Of a stretch of 64,000 nucleotides of DNA, positions 1 through 9,302 are shown piece after piece (the stretch's first letter is position 1; every line of letters begins with the position of its first letter). The notes under the pieces are model-generated. The model saw only the letters and a list, made by a program, of their open reading frames with translations, made no database searches and had not been told where the DNA came from. The translations under genes and the position numbers were made by a program. The stretch comes from Gemmatimonadota bacterium. GTDB taxonomy: Bacteria > Gemmatimonadota > Gemmatimonadetes > Longimicrobiales > Gaopeijiaceae. The stretch lies in the NCBI GenBank assembly GCA_022340865.1, contig JAJDNC010000103.1, forward strand, positions 62,001 to 126,000. The letters run 5' to 3'.

Positions 1-1
1 C

Positions 2-1204
2 ACGCTGGGTGTCATCCTCCGCGAGAGCCCCTTCTACGTCGAGAGCGGCGGGCAGATCTCCGACGGCGGCCAGGTGATGGGGTACGGCTGGACCCTGCGC
101 GTGGACGACGTGCGCCGGATCGAGGGCAGCGTCGCCGTGTTCGGCACCGTGGAAGGCGACTTTCCCGAGGCGCCGGCCGCGCCGCTCATGGCCGAGGCGG
201 TGGTTCCCCGGGAGGTGCGCCACGACACCGAGCGCAACCACACCGCGACCCATCTCCTGCACGCCGCGCTGCGCTCGGTTCTGGGTGAGCACGTGGTGCA
301 GCGGGGGTCCTTGGTGGCACCCGACCGCCTGCGCTTCGACTTCGCGCACATGGCCCCGCTGAGCGCCGAGGAGCGCGCGCAGGTGGAGGCCATCGTGAAC
401 CGCCGGATCTGGGAGGACCATCCGGTGGAGATCGGCCAACGTCACTACCGGGACGCCGTGCAGGCGGGCGCCATGGCGCTCTTCGGCGAGAAGTACGGAG
501 ACGAGGTCAGGGTCGTGCACGTCCCCGGTGTGAGCATGGAGCTCTGCGGCGGGACGCATGTGCACCATACGGGCGAGATCGGCCTCTTCTGCATCGTCAG
601 CGAGAGCGGCGTCGCCGCCGGGGTGCGCCGTATCGAGGCGTTCACCGGGCCGGGGGGGTTCGCCTACCTGAAGGAGCGGGAGGCCCGCCTGGAGGAGGCG
701 GCGCACGTTCTCAGGACCCAGCCGGACAACGTCATCCACCGGGCCGAGCAGCTCCTGGGCGAGAAGGCCGAGCTGGAGGGCCTTCTCGACGAGCTTCGTG
801 CCGGGGGCGGGGCGGGGGAGCGGGAAGTGATCGCCCGGACCCTCGAGCTCAATGGGGGCACCAAGGTAGGGTACAGGGGGCTGAGGCTCCGCTCCCGTGG
901 TGCGGAGGACGCCCGCAGGTGGGGTGACGCGTTCCTCTCGGGGGAAAGCTCCGGCGTGGCCCTGGTGGTGGCGGACATGCCCGGTGGGAAGCACACGTTG
1001 TTCGCGTTCGTGACCGACGACGTCATCTCGCGGGGGGTGCGTGCCGACGCGGTGGTGCGCGAGGTGGCGGCCATGGTGGGCGGCAAGGGCGGGGGACGTC
1101 CACACATGGCGCAGGCCGGGATCGAGGACCTGGACCGCCTCGAGGAGGCGTTGCAGGCGGGGGCGGATATCGTGCGTCGGCTGGCCGGAAAGGGCGCGTC
1201 GTGA
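2..1204 (+). CDS. alaS: Alanyl-tRNA synthetase, C-terminal part (5' end outside window)
   Basis: This is the 3' part of alanyl-tRNA synthetase, which charges tRNA-Ala. The frame is open from base 2, so the catalytic domain lies upstream of the window. The first visible residues include ESGGQ and D-G-G, typical of the start of the second editing/AlaX-like part. The zinc-binding editing motifs are present: HTATH at 239-253 and CGGTH at 545-559, which clear Ser/Gly mischarged on tRNA-Ala. A coiled stretch follows and then a C-Ala/DHHA1 domain with the glycine-rich GGKGGGRPHMAQAG near 1079-1120. The stop overlaps the next start by 4 bases. The family assignment is secure; only the N-terminus is missing. 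Confidence 0.97.
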   Translation, partial: TLGVILRESPFYVESGGQISDGGQVMGYGWTLRVDDVRRIEGSVAVFGTVEGDFPEAPAAPLMAEAVVPREVRHDTERNHTATHLLHAALRSVLGEHVVQRGSLVAPDRLRFDFAHMAPLSAEERAQVEAIVNRRIWEDHPVEIGQRHYRDAVQAGAMALFGEKYGDEVRVVHVPGVSMELCGGTHVHHTGEIGLFCIVSESGVAAGVRRIEAFTGPGGFAYLKEREARLEEAAHVLRTQPDNVIHRAEQLLGEKAELEGLLDELRAGGGAGEREVIARTLELNGGTKVGYRGLRLRSRGAEDARRWGDAFLSGESSGVALVVADMPGGKHTLFAFVTDDVISRGVRADAVVREVAAMVGGKGGGRPHMAQAGIEDLDRLEEALQAGADIVRRLAGKGAS

Positions 1205-1500
1205 GCGTCGTCGCACGCCGATGGCTCGCGGATCAGCGGCCTCCACCGCCCGAGGTGATGCGATCGTGGCTGGACGTGGACGAGGCGCCGGAGCTCCCGC
1301 TCTGGGAAGCGCTGGCGCGGAGCGGGCTGGCGTCGCTGGACCGCGCCCGCGCCGTTCCCGGACGGGTGCGTGAGAGCGCGTACCACCTCCTTCGGGCGGA
1401 CGCGCTGCTCACGTACGCATGCCAGGCGGCCCTGGAGGAGCGGGATCCGGGAGCGACCCTGGCGCGGATTCTCGAGGCTGCCGGGACGAGCCGCGGGTGA
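1201..1500 (+). CDS. Hypothetical protein between alaS and a PHP phosphatase
   Basis: This 99-residue protein is not one I recognise. It starts at a GTG that overlaps the alaS stop (GTGA) and ends in a TGA that overlaps the ATG of the next gene, so it is tightly coupled to both, which is the main support for it being real. It is predicted soluble and mostly helical, rich in Arg, Ala and Leu, with a proline run near residues 14-17 and no cysteine cluster or membrane segment. The position downstream of alaS is where recX often lies in other bacteria, but no RecX repeat is visible. Confidence 0.6.
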   Translation: MSVVARRWLADQRPPPPEVMRSWLDVDEAPELPLWEALARSGLASLDRARAVPGRVRESAYHLLRADALLTYACQAALEERDPGATLARILEAAGTSRG

Positions 1501-2318
1501 TGGACCAAGACCCCACGGCGTTGGTGGACATTCACAACCACCTGGTTCCGGGCGTCGATGACGGGGCGAGGAGTCTGGAGGATGTTCTCGCGTCCGTGGA
1601 GCGCATGGCACGCGAAGGGATCCGCAAGATCATCACCACGCCGCATCTGGACGGCAGCCTCACTCTCGACGCGGGGAGATTGGAGAGGCGGCTGGGGGAG
1701 GTGGACGAGGCCTTCGAGCTGGCCGTGCGCGCCTTGGGAGAGCGCCTCCCCCATATCGACTTCCGGCGCGGCCACGAGGTCATGCTCGATGTGCCCGACG
1801 TCGACTTCTCGGAGCCGCGCCTGAGGCTGGCGGGCACCAGCTTCGTCCTCGTAGAGTGGCCGCACCTGCGGGTGCCGCCGGGGACCCTGCAGGTGCTTCG
1901 ACGGGTGCGGAGCGAAGGATACCGTCCCGTGGTGGCGCATCCGGAGCGGTACATGGGAATCGACCTCGAGATCGCCCGTCGCTGGCGCGAGGCCGGTGCG
2001 TACCTGCAGGTCAACTACGGATCCCTGGACGGGCGCTACGGCGGAGACGCCCGTACCTTCGCCGGGCAGCTGCTGCGGCGGGGGTGGGCGGACTACCTGG
2101 CGTCGGACTTCCACGGCCGACCCGAGAGGAAGCTCTACCGCGCGGAGGCCTGGGAGCGCATCGGCTCTCTGGACGGAGAGGAGGCGCTGGCGCGCCTCTG
2201 CGTCACGAATCCGGGGCGGATCCTGCTGGACCAGGAGCCTCTGCCGGTGCCCGGGATCCCGCAGAAGCGCGGGCTGTGGGCGAAGGTCAAGGGGATACTC
2301 AAGCAGGAGTCGGCGTGA
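1500..2318 (+). CDS. CpsB/YwqE-type PHP-domain tyrosine-protein phosphatase
   Basis: This 272-residue PHP-fold metal-dependent phosphoesterase resembles CpsB/CapC/YwqE, which remove phosphate from tyrosine kinases controlling capsule or exopolysaccharide synthesis. The N-terminal metal motif is D-I-H12-N-H14 followed by LVPGVDDG. Further PHP signatures are TTPH (H49), AHPERY and SDFHGR near the end. The ATG at 1500 overlaps the upstream stop and puts the HxH motif at the usual distance from the N-terminus; the frame stays open further upstream, but that would give an unusual extension. It overlaps the phosphoheptose isomerase gene by 4 bases, which fits a surface-polysaccharide context. No tyrosine kinase lies beside it, so the substrate is unknown. 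Confidence 0.85.
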   Translation: MDQDPTALVDIHNHLVPGVDDGARSLEDVLASVERMAREGIRKIITTPHLDGSLTLDAGRLERRLGEVDEAFELAVRALGERLPHIDFRRGHEVMLDVPDVDFSEPRLRLAGTSFVLVEWPHLRVPPGTLQVLRRVRSEGYRPVVAHPERYMGIDLEIARRWREAGAYLQVNYGSLDGRYGGDARTFAGQLLRRGWADYLASDFHGRPERKLYRAEAWERIGSLDGEEALARLCVTNPGRILLDQEPLPVPGIPQKRGLWAKVKGILKQESA

Positions 2319-2914
2319 GCGCGTCGCAGCGGGACCAGGTTCGGGCCCAGGTGCGGGAGCAGCTCGGCGTGTCGGCCGCGCTGATGGAGGAGGTGGGGCG
2401 TGACCTCGCCGACAGCGTGGCGGAGCTGGTGGAGCGCGTCCTCGAAACGCTGCGCGGTGGCGGCAAGATCATGTTCTGCGGCAACGGCGGCTCCGCGGCC
2501 GATGCGCAGCACCTGGCGGCGGAGTACGTCGTGCGCTTCGCGCGGGAGCGCCGTCCGCTGGCGGCCCTGGCGCTGACCACGGACACGTCGGTTCTCACCG
2601 CCAGCGGCAACGACTACGGTTACCAGGCGGTGTTCGAGCGCCAGGTCCGTGCCCTCGGGCGCCCGGGAGACCTCCTGGTTCTGCACTCCACCAGCGGGAG
2701 CTCGGAGAACCTGCTCCGCGCCGCGGACGCCGCCCGGGAGTTGGGCGTGGCCACCGTTGCGCTTCTGGCGAAAGGGGGAGGCCAGCTGAAGGACCGAGTG
2801 GATCTGGCCCTGGTGATCCCCACCGACACCACCGCCCGGGCTCAGGAGTTGCACCTCGCGGTGGAGCACGTCGTGTGCGATCTCGTGGAGAGCGCGCTGT
2901 CGGAGGGCTCGTGA
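2315..2914 (+). CDS. gmhA: Phosphoheptose isomerase (sedoheptulose 7-phosphate isomerase)
   Basis: This is a 199-residue SIS-domain protein of the GmhA family, which makes D-glycero-D-manno-heptose 7-phosphate for LPS core or S-layer glycans. The diagnostic motif CGNGGSAADAQH spans residues 55-66 with Glu70 close by. The later TSGSSEN loop binds the sugar phosphate, and the C-terminal QELHLAVEHVVCD helix supplies the catalytic His. The length is normal for GmhA. The GTG start at 2315 overlaps the phosphatase stop; longer in-frame extensions would lie inside the upstream gene. The neighbouring phosphatase suggests a role in envelope polysaccharide. Confidence 0.92.
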   Translation: MSASQRDQVRAQVREQLGVSAALMEEVGRDLADSVAELVERVLETLRGGGKIMFCGNGGSAADAQHLAAEYVVRFARERRPLAALALTTDTSVLTASGNDYGYQAVFERQVRALGRPGDLLVLHSTSGSSENLLRAADAARELGVATVALLAKGGGQLKDRVDLALVIPTDTTARAQELHLAVEHVVCDLVESALSEGS

Positions 2915-2954
2915 GCGCCGGGTACGGGACACCGCGTGCCCGGGAGGGGGAACG

Positions 2955-3395
2955 GTGAGCGACCTTGTGGCGACGCTTCGCGACGGCAGGCGTCGGGAGA
3001 GGGAGCAGGCATTCTTCTATCGGATTCTCGCCGGCGACGCGGAAGCCGCGAGTGACCAGGCGGCAGCGGACAGGCTCAACGGGCTCCTTGCCGACGAGCA
3101 GCACCACGTGTCGCGCCTCACGGCGCGGCTCCTCGAGCTGGGCGAGCGACCCACGGACGAGAGCTCGTCGCTGGTGGTGCCGAGCCTCAGGGATTGGGAG
3201 TCGGTGGCGAAGGTGCGCGAGGAGGACGAGGTGCGCTGGTACGAGGCGGCCCTGCATCACGTCGAAGACGAGGACACGGTGGCGGTGCTCCGCGAGATCC
3301 TCGCCTCGGAGCGCCACCACCGGGAGCAGCTGGCGGGCAAATGGATGCCCGCCGGGTCCGCCTCCCCATCCGAGAAGACGCGGGAGACCCCATGA
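2955..3395 (+). CDS. Ferritin-like (rubrerythrin-like) di-iron protein
   Basis: This 146-residue all-helical protein has the ligand pattern of a ferritin-like four-helix bundle: Glu17 in the first helix, Glu48-x-x-His51 in the second (ADEQHH), acidic residues near 90-97 in the third and Glu119-x-x-His122 (SERHH) in the fourth. Such proteins bind a di-iron site and handle peroxide or store iron. No rubredoxin domain is present. The GTG start at 2955 has a strong GGAGGGGG Shine-Dalgarno just upstream. The stop overlaps the ATG of the SDR gene. The exact reaction cannot be read from the sequence. Confidence 0.75.
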   Translation: MSDLVATLRDGRRREREQAFFYRILAGDAEAASDQAAADRLNGLLADEQHHVSRLTARLLELGERPTDESSSLVVPSLRDWESVAKVREEDEVRWYEAALHHVEDEDTVAVLREILASERHHREQLAGKWMPAGSASPSEKTRETP

Positions 3396-4408
3396 ACGCG
3401 CTCATCGATCTGACGGGGAAGAACGCGGTGGTCACGGGCGGCTCCCGTGGCGTGGGCAGGGCCACGGCCCTGCTGCTGGGGCGGGCGGGCGCCTCCGTGG
3501 GCATCGGCTATCGGACACGGCGGGAGGACGCCGACGCCGTGGTGGCGGAGCTGACGGCGCTGGGGGTGCGCGCGTGGGCGCAGGCCGGCGACCTCTCGCG
3601 TCGTGAGGACGCCGACGCCCTCCTGAAGCGAGCCGACGACGAGTTCGACGGTCTGGACATCTTCGTGGGCAACCACGGGATCTGGCCGGTGCCACCCACC
3701 GCCGTCGCCGACATGACCGACGAACAGTGGCACGGGACGGTGGACACCAACCTCCACTCGATCTTCTATACGTGCCGGGCGGCGGCACACCGCCTCCGCG
3801 AGGACGGCCGCCTCGTGCTCGTAGGCAGCACCGCGGGCCAGCGTGGCGAGGCGTATCATGGCGACTACGCCGCGACGAAGGGAGCCGTCATCTCCCTTGT
3901 GAAGGGATTCTGTGTCGAGTTGGCACCGCGGGGGATCACGGTGAACTGCGTCGCCCCGGGGTGGGTGGAGACGGAGATGGCGGAGCCCGCGCTCCGGGAC
4001 GGCGCGCGGGCGAAGGTCGAAGCGGGTATCCCCCTCGGCCGGTTGGCCAGCCCGGAGGACGTGGCCGGGCCCATCGTCTTCCTGTGCTCCGCGCTTGGCC
4101 GTCACGTGACGGGTGAGATCCTGAACGTGAACGGGGGCGCGGTTCTGGTGGGGGGCCGCACCCCGGGCCGTCGGCCCCGCCGGCGGTGCGCTGGATCGCG
4201 CGCACCCTGGAGGACGCGGGCTACGAGACGTGGGCCGTGGGTGGGGCGGTGCGCGACGTGCTCCTGGGCCTTCCCTCCGGCGACTGGGACATCACCACCC
4301 GAGCGCGGCCCGACGAAGTGCGTCGGCTCTTTCGGCGTACCGTGCCCCTGGGGGTCGAGCACGGCACGGTGGGTGTGGTGGCCGCCGGAGGCGCGATGTT
4401 CGAGGTGA
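3392..4408 (+). CDS. SDR-family oxidoreductase (FabG-like) with an abnormal C-terminal run-on
   Basis: The first ~253 residues form a complete classical short-chain dehydrogenase: cofactor motif TGGSRGVG at residues 15-22, NHG, catalytic Ser in VGSTAG, YAATK as the Y-x3-K dyad, then PGWVETEM and a C-terminal NVNGGAVLVG. Substrate and cofactor preference cannot be told. Family members stop just after NGG, but here the frame continues about 85 codons of Arg/Pro/Trp-rich sequence to 4408, overlapping cca by 223 bases. The change happens at a run of six G at 4150-4155. A lost stop, a sequencing indel, a real long overlap or a frameshift are all possible; one extra G would put the SDR in frame with cca. 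Identity as an SDR is secure, the 3' end is not. Confidence 0.8.
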   Translation: MNALIDLTGKNAVVTGGSRGVGRATALLLGRAGASVGIGYRTRREDADAVVAELTALGVRAWAQAGDLSRREDADALLKRADDEFDGLDIFVGNHGIWPVPPTAVADMTDEQWHGTVDTNLHSIFYTCRAAAHRLREDGRLVLVGSTAGQRGEAYHGDYAATKGAVISLVKGFCVELAPRGITVNCVAPGWVETEMAEPALRDGARAKVEAGIPLGRLASPEDVAGPIVFLCSALGRHVTGEILNVNGGAVLVGGRTPGRRPRRRCAGSRAPWRTRATRRGPWVGRCATCSWAFPPATGTSPPERGPTKCVGSFGVPCPWGSSTARWVWWPPEARCSR

Positions 4409-5448
4409 CGACGTTCCGTCGGGACGTCGAGACCGACGGGCGTCACGCGGTGGTGGCGTTCGCCGATCGCATCGAGGACGACCTGGCCCGGCGGGACTTC
4501 ACGGTCAACGCCATCGCCTGGCATCCTCTCCGGAAGGTGTGGCTCGACCCCTACGGGGGAGTGGCGGACCTCGAATCGCGACGGCTCAGATGCGTGGGCG
4601 ATCCCGACCGGCGCTTCGGCGAGGACTTTCTGCGCGTGCTGCGCGCCTGCCGTTTCGCCGGCCGCTTCGGCCTGGAGATAGAGGACGCCACCTGGCGAGC
4701 GATGACGGCCGCGGCACCGAGCCTCTCCGCCCTCTCGGCGGAGCGCATCCGTGAGGAGCTCGTGAAGATCCTGGACGCGGATCCCCATCCGTCGCGGGCC
4801 CTGGCCCTCTACACGACGGCCCACGTCCTCGACGTCCTCTATCCCGAGCTGGCCGGTCTGGCTGAGGAGCGGAAGGACGTATGGGCGCTTACCCTGCGTT
4901 CTGTGAATCGGCTTCCCCGGGGCCGCCCGCTGCTCCGTCTGGCCGCGCTGGTGAGGGGGCTGGACGCACCCTCGGTGGCGCAGCTCGTGGTGCGCCTGAA
5001 GCTCTCCAACGCGCAGGCGGACGAGATCGCCCGCAGGGCCGGGGCGCCGCCCCTTCCGGGGACCGAAGCCTCCGAGGCGGACGTGCGGCGCTGGCTGAGC
5101 GGGGTGGGGGTGGAGCGGTTGGCGGCGGTGGCGCGACTGGAGCTCGCCCGCGCCCGGGCGGGGGCGGGCATGCCCGGGATTCCTCCTGCGTCGGCGGTGG
5201 TGGCCGCGTGGCGCCGGACGCGGGACATCCTGGCCACGGCGCCACCGCTCACGCTGAGCGACCTGGCGCTGGACGGTCGGGATCTCATGCGCATGGGGCT
5301 CCGGCCCGGTCCGCTCTTCGGGCGGGTTCTGCAGGGCCTCTTGGAGCGGGTCTTGGACGATCCCGGGCTGAACCGGAGGGATCGATTGGAGGCCGAGGTC
5401 CTGACCATGGTGGGGGAGCGCGAGGGCGAGGCCGCCGGCGATGAGTGA
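4186..5448 (+). CDS. cca: CCA-adding tRNA nucleotidyltransferase / poly(A) polymerase family
   Basis: This 420-residue class II nucleotidyltransferase builds or repairs the 3' CCA of tRNA, or possibly adds poly(A). The head domain has [11 protein letters not shown] (residues 18-28) and the catalytic D33-W-D35, followed by [11 protein letters not shown]. The neck has [16 protein letters not shown] and the ERIREEL helix that reads the nucleotide. The C-terminal body is helical and no clear HD motif was seen. GTG 4186 is the only plausible start, because the frame has no ATG, GTG or TTG between the stop at 4111 and this codon. It lacks an obvious Shine-Dalgarno, so translation may be coupled to the SDR reading frame that runs through it. 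Confidence 0.9.
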   Translation: MRWIARTLEDAGYETWAVGGAVRDVLLGLPSGDWDITTRARPDEVRRLFRRTVPLGVEHGTVGVVAAGGAMFEVTTFRRDVETDGRHAVVAFADRIEDDLARRDFTVNAIAWHPLRKVWLDPYGGVADLESRRLRCVGDPDRRFGEDFLRVLRACRFAGRFGLEIEDATWRAMTAAAPSLSALSAERIREELVKILDADPHPSRALALYTTAHVLDVLYPELAGLAEERKDVWALTLRSVNRLPRGRPLLRLAALVRGLDAPSVAQLVVRLKLSNAQADEIARRAGAPPLPGTEASEADVRRWLSGVGVERLAAVARLELARARAGAGMPGIPPASAVVAAWRRTRDILATAPPLTLSDLALDGRDLMRMGLRPGPLFGRVLQGLLERVLDDPGLNRRDRLEAEVLTMVGEREGEAAGDE

Positions 5449-6868
5449 CCCGGACCTCTTCGGCGACGAGGCCGCGGCCCCCGCACCGCCCGAGGCGTCC
5501 GCGGCGCGGCCGGCCCAGGACGCGCCGGACCGCGGAGCGCCGCTGGCGGCCCGCATGCGCCCCCGCTCCCTGGAGGAGTTCCGGGGCCAGGAGCACCTTC
5601 TGGGCCCGGGGAAGGCGGTGCGGGCCATGCTCGACGCCGGACTGCCGGGGAGCATGATCCTCTGGGGCCCTCCGGGGAGCGGCAAGACGACCCTCGCCCG
5701 CCTCATCGCTCGGGAGACGGACGCCTCGTTCGTGTCCTTCAGCGCGGTGACCGACGGCATCGGGCGCGTCCGCGAGGTCGTGCGCGAAGCAGCGGAGCGG
5801 CTGCGCGCCACCGGACGGCGCACGATCCTCTTCGTCGACGAGATCCACCGCTTCAACAAGGCGCAGCAGGACGCCTTCCTGCCCCATGTGGAGGCGGGCA
5901 CCATCATCCTCATCGGCGCCACCACCGAGAACCCCTCCTTCGAGGTGGTACGGCCCCTGCTCTCCAGGGCGCCGGTCTCGGTGCTGAACCCTCTCTCGCG
6001 GGAGGACCTGGAGTCCATTCTGCGGGAGGCGCTGACGTCGGTGGAGCGCGGTCTGGGGGATCTCGGGATGCACGCGGACGACGAGGCTCTCGTCTTTCTC
6101 GCGGAGGCCGCCGACGGCGACGCACGGCGCGCCCTCGGAGCCCTCGAGGCGGCGGGCGCCCTCGTCGGAGCGGGCGGGCAGGTCGACGTCGACGCCGCCC
6201 GCGAGGCGCTCCAGTACCGCTTCGCCACCTACGACAAGGGCGGGGAGGAGCACTACAACCTCATCTCCGCCCTGCACAAGGCGGTGCGGGGGAGCGACCC
6301 CGACGGCGCGCTGTACTGGCTGGCCCGCATGATCGAGGGGGGGGAGGACCCTCTGTTCGTGGCTCGACGGCTGGTGCGCATGGCCTCGGAGGACATCGGC
6401 CTCGCGGATCCCCAGGCACTGACGGTGGCCGTGGCGGCACGCGACGCGTTCCACTTCCTGGGATCCCCCGAAGGCGAGCTCGCGTTGGCGGAGGCGACCC
6501 TCTACCTGGCTACGGCGCCCAAGTCCAACCGGGCCTACCAAGCGTGGTCGGCGGCGGTGGCGCTGGCCCGGGAGACCCCCGGAGAAGCGGTGCCGCTCCA
6601 CATCCGCAACGCGCCCACGTCCCTCATGCGCGATCTGGGGTATGCAAAGGGGTACCGGTACGATCCCCTGGAGAGGGACGGGGTCGCCGCGCAGACCTAC
6701 CTTCCAGAAAGCCTGCTCGGGCGCACGCTGTACAGGCCGGGCCGCTTCGGCCACGAGAAGACGGTGGCCGCCCGCCTGGCATGGTGGGCGGAGCGGAGAA
6801 GGGAAGCGGAGGCGCGTGACAGGAACGCATCGGAAGGAGAGGAGGACCGCGGGGAGGAAGAGCCATGA
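5441..6868 (+). CDS. rarA: Replication-associated recombination protein A (AAA+ ATPase)
   Basis: This is a 475-residue clamp-loader-like AAA+ ATPase of the RarA/MgsA family, acting at stalled replication forks. After a Pro/Ala-rich N-terminal leader comes [14 protein letters not shown], then Walker [10 protein letters not shown] near residues 75-83, Walker B FVDEIHR, and the sensor-1 stretch [12 protein letters not shown]. The C-terminal half carries the family's MAgC-type domain with [11 protein letters not shown] and APKSNRAY. The ATG overlaps the end of cca by 8 bases. The last residues are acidic and the gene ends in an ATGA overlap with the following small ORF. Confidence 0.95.
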   Translation: MSDPDLFGDEAAAPAPPEASAARPAQDAPDRGAPLAARMRPRSLEEFRGQEHLLGPGKAVRAMLDAGLPGSMILWGPPGSGKTTLARLIARETDASFVSFSAVTDGIGRVREVVREAAERLRATGRRTILFVDEIHRFNKAQQDAFLPHVEAGTIILIGATTENPSFEVVRPLLSRAPVSVLNPLSREDLESILREALTSVERGLGDLGMHADDEALVFLAEAADGDARRALGALEAAGALVGAGGQVDVDAAREALQYRFATYDKGGEEHYNLISALHKAVRGSDPDGALYWLARMIEGGEDPLFVARRLVRMASEDIGLADPQALTVAVAARDAFHFLGSPEGELALAEATLYLATAPKSNRAYQAWSAAVALARETPGEAVPLHIRNAPTSLMRDLGYAKGYRYDPLERDGVAAQTYLPESLLGRTLYRPGRFGHEKTVAARLAWWAERRREAEARDRNASEGEEDRGEEEP

Positions 6869-7083
6869 GGGGCGACAAGGCCGAGAAGCGAAGTCGGGCG
6901 TGGGGGGGGCACGTTCCGAGGCTGAACGTTCCCTTCGACCACCCGGGAGGGGCGGGAGTCGCCGCGGCGCGCCTTCATCGGCAGGGGGAGCTTGAGTATC
7001 GTTTCACCGGGGAGCTTCGGTTCCAGGCCCCTCTGGACGCGAAGGGGCTTCCCTTCGACCAGCGGGGCCCGTTTCGTCCCTGA
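6865..7083 (+). pseudogene. Small ORF resembling the C-terminal end of a LEA-type-2 domain protein
   Basis: This 72-codon ORF starts with an ATG inside the rarA stop (ATGA) behind GGGGAGGAAGAG, a good ribosome site. Its second half reads like the end of a LEA14/water-stress (LEA_2) domain: VPFDHPGG, then a linker, YRFTGELRF, a PLDAKG turn and PFDQRGPF. Complete family members are about 150-170 residues and begin with a lipoprotein or signal sequence; that part is missing here and replaced by a short basic leader with a run of eight G at 6902-6909. I read it as a truncated remnant, though a short expressed protein cannot be excluded. The resemblance is from memory of the family pattern. Confidence 0.4.
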
Positions 7084-7108
7084 CGGCGCCGCGGCCGGAG
7101 CGGGTGCC

Positions 7109-8431
7109 GTGACTTCACGGAGGTGCAGGATTCCCACACAGCTCATCGAGATCAGGACGCCGGAGGACAGGGTGGTCCTGGTGGGTGCCCCCGAGCGCGA
7201 CCTGGAGCCTCGCCTGGCGGATGAGCACCTACAGGAGCTGGGGCGCCTCACGGACACGGCGGGAGCGCGGGTCGTGGGTGCGCTGCGCCAGAGGCTGGAC
7301 CGCCCAAACCCGAGATTCTACGTCGGGGAGGGAAAGGCCGAGGAGCTCCGGGCCATGGTGGGCGAGCGCCGCGCGGACCTGGTCATCTTCGACGAGGAAC
7401 TGAGCCCGGCCCAGGGCAAGAACCTGGAGGAGCTCCTGAACGTCCGGGTCATGGACCGCTCGGAGCTGATTCTGGACATCTTCGCGACCCGGGCACGCTC
7501 CCGAGAGGCACGCATGCAGGTGGAGCTGGCCCAGCTCGAGTACCTGCTTCCCCGGTTGCGGCGTATGTGGCGCCACCTGTCGCGCATCCGCGGCGGCATC
7601 GGGCTCAGGGGGCCGGGCGAGACTCAGCTGGAGACCGACCGCCGGCTCATCGGCGCGCGCATCTCGGATCTGAAGGAGAAGCTGCGTCAGGTCGCCAAGG
7701 CGCGTGAGATCCAGCGCCGCTCACGGCAGGGACAGTTCCGGGCGGCCCTCGTAGGGTATACCAACGCCGGCAAGTCATCGCTGCTGCGGGCGCTCTCCGG
7801 TGCGAACCTCTTCGTGGAGGATCGGCTCTTCGCCACGCTGGACTCCGCCACGCGGTCGGTGGATCTGGGCTCGGGCTACGAAGCGCTGATCACGGACACC
7901 GTGGGCTTCATCCGCAAGCTCCCCCACCATCTGGTGGCGTCGTTCCGCTCCACCCTCGAGGAGGCCAGGGAGGCGGACGTGCTCCTCCACGTCATCGACG
8001 CCTCGCATCCCGATTGGGAGGAGCAGCGCCAGGTCGTCGGGGAGGTTCTGGAGGAGTTGAGCCTGCGTGACACGGAGCGCCTGCTGGTCTTCAACAAGAT
8101 CGATCGTCTGACCCACGCGGAGGAGGAGGCCCTGCGGGGGCGCGTTCGGGCACTGGAGCCCAGACCGGCGGTCTTCGTTTCGGCCCTGGACGCCGGGAGT
8201 CTCGAGGCACTGCGGGATACGCTGCGGGCTCGGACCCGCGCGAGGTTGGCCCACGTGGAGGTGCGCCTTCCCGCCGCGGACGGCGAGCTGCTGGCGGCGC
8301 TCTATCGGGAGGGTGAGGTGATCCGGCGGGCGGACGAGAACGGGAGCGTCCTGGTGGTCGCCCGCGTCCCCTGGGCGATGGTGGGCCGGCTCCGCTCCCG
8401 CGCACAGGTCGAGGTGCGGGAGGTCGCTTGA
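7109..8431 (+). CDS. hflX: GTPase HflX (ribosome-associated)
   Basis: HflX is a translational GTPase-like protein that splits stalled 70S ribosomes. The N-terminal HflX domain is present (RFYVGEGKAEEL, VIFDEELSPAQGKNLE), followed by the coiled region with GPGETQLETDRR. The G domain has G1 GYTNAGKSS near residue 217, G3 DTVGFIRKLPHHL and G4 NKID. The C-terminal subdomain follows. GTG 7109 was chosen because it sits behind GGAGCGGG and gives a normal 440-residue protein; an ATG-type extension from 6992 would add an odd Arg/Pro-rich leader overlapping the LEA remnant. The stop overlaps the TTG of the next gene. Confidence 0.93.
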   Translation: MTSRRCRIPTQLIEIRTPEDRVVLVGAPERDLEPRLADEHLQELGRLTDTAGARVVGALRQRLDRPNPRFYVGEGKAEELRAMVGERRADLVIFDEELSPAQGKNLEELLNVRVMDRSELILDIFATRARSREARMQVELAQLEYLLPRLRRMWRHLSRIRGGIGLRGPGETQLETDRRLIGARISDLKEKLRQVAKAREIQRRSRQGQFRAALVGYTNAGKSSLLRALSGANLFVEDRLFATLDSATRSVDLGSGYEALITDTVGFIRKLPHHLVASFRSTLEEAREADVLLHVIDASHPDWEEQRQVVGEVLEELSLRDTERLLVFNKIDRLTHAEEEALRGRVRALEPRPAVFVSALDAGSLEALRDTLRARTRARLAHVEVRLPAADGELLAALYREGEVIRRADENGSVLVVARVPWAMVGRLRSRAQVEVREVA

Positions 8432-9297
8432 GCGCGCTGGAGCACGTTCTCATCGTCGGGCCCGGGCGGGCGGGTACCGCCCTGGGATACGCTCTGGTGC
8501 ACACCGAAGCCGTGGAGTCGCTGACCGTGTGCGGGCGTCGACCGGAGCCGCCGTCGCATCCACTCTTCATCCAGGGGCTGGCCGAGTACGTGTTCGGCCT
8601 CGCCCGGCCGGCGGGGAACACCGGTGCGGTCTTCCTGGCGGTCCCCGACGACGTCGTGCCGGAGATGGCGCACGCGCTGGCGGGACAGGGTGAGCCCCCG
8701 CCCGGGTGTGCCGCCTTCCACCTCTCCGGGGCGCTGGCCAACGACGTCATGGCACCTCTCTACGCCCGCGGCTACGAGGTGGGGTCCTTCCATCCGCTGC
8801 AGGCCATCGCGAACCCCGTCACGGGAGCGGAGCGGATCCCGGGGTCGTACCTGGCGGTCACGGGGACCCCGGGGGCGGTGGCGGTGGCTCGGCGCCTGGC
8901 GTCTGCTCTCGGATCGCCGGTGCTCACCGTGGCGGAGACGCAGAGGCCCCTGTACCACGCCGCCGCGGTGATGGCATCCAACTTTCTGCCACCTCTACTG
9001 GACGGTGCGAGCAGGATGCTGGTGCGAGCGGGCGTCCCGCCGGAGGAAGCGATGCCGGCGCTCCTCGCGCTGGTGCGGGGGACCCTGGCCAACATCGAGG
9101 AGGCGGGCCTCGAAGCGGCGGTGACCGGCCCCATCCCCCGGGGCGATGTGGAGACCATCGGACTTCACCTGCGGGCGCTGGAGCCCGACGACCGGAAGCT
9201 CTACGCTCTTCTGGGGCGGCACCTCGTCCGGCTGGCCGACCGCTACCTGGACGACGACGTCCGCCGCGAGATCCTCGGACTGCTGGAGAACCCGTGA
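8428..9297 (+). CDS. Rossmann-fold / DUF2520 domain protein
   Basis: This 289-residue protein has an N-terminal NAD(P)-binding fold ([12 protein letters not shown], residues 9-20, and [11 protein letters not shown]) joined to a helical DUF2520 domain ([31 protein letters not shown]). Architecture resembles F420-/NADP-dependent or ketopantoate-type reductases, and family members are often annotated only as Rossmann/DUF2520 proteins. It starts with a TTG that overlaps the hflX stop by 4 bases and it ends next to pdxJ. The HPLQ and TGP-R-D motifs are strongly conserved in the family, which argues for an enzyme, but no substrate is established. Confidence 0.88.
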   Translation: MSALEHVLIVGPGRAGTALGYALVHTEAVESLTVCGRRPEPPSHPLFIQGLAEYVFGLARPAGNTGAVFLAVPDDVVPEMAHALAGQGEPPPGCAAFHLSGALANDVMAPLYARGYEVGSFHPLQAIANPVTGAERIPGSYLAVTGTPGAVAVARRLASALGSPVLTVAETQRPLYHAAAVMASNFLPPLLDGASRMLVRAGVPPEEAMPALLALVRGTLANIEEAGLEAAVTGPIPRGDVETIGLHLRALEPDDRKLYALLGRHLVRLADRYLDDDVRREILGLLENP

Positions 9298-9302
9298 CGA
9301 AC

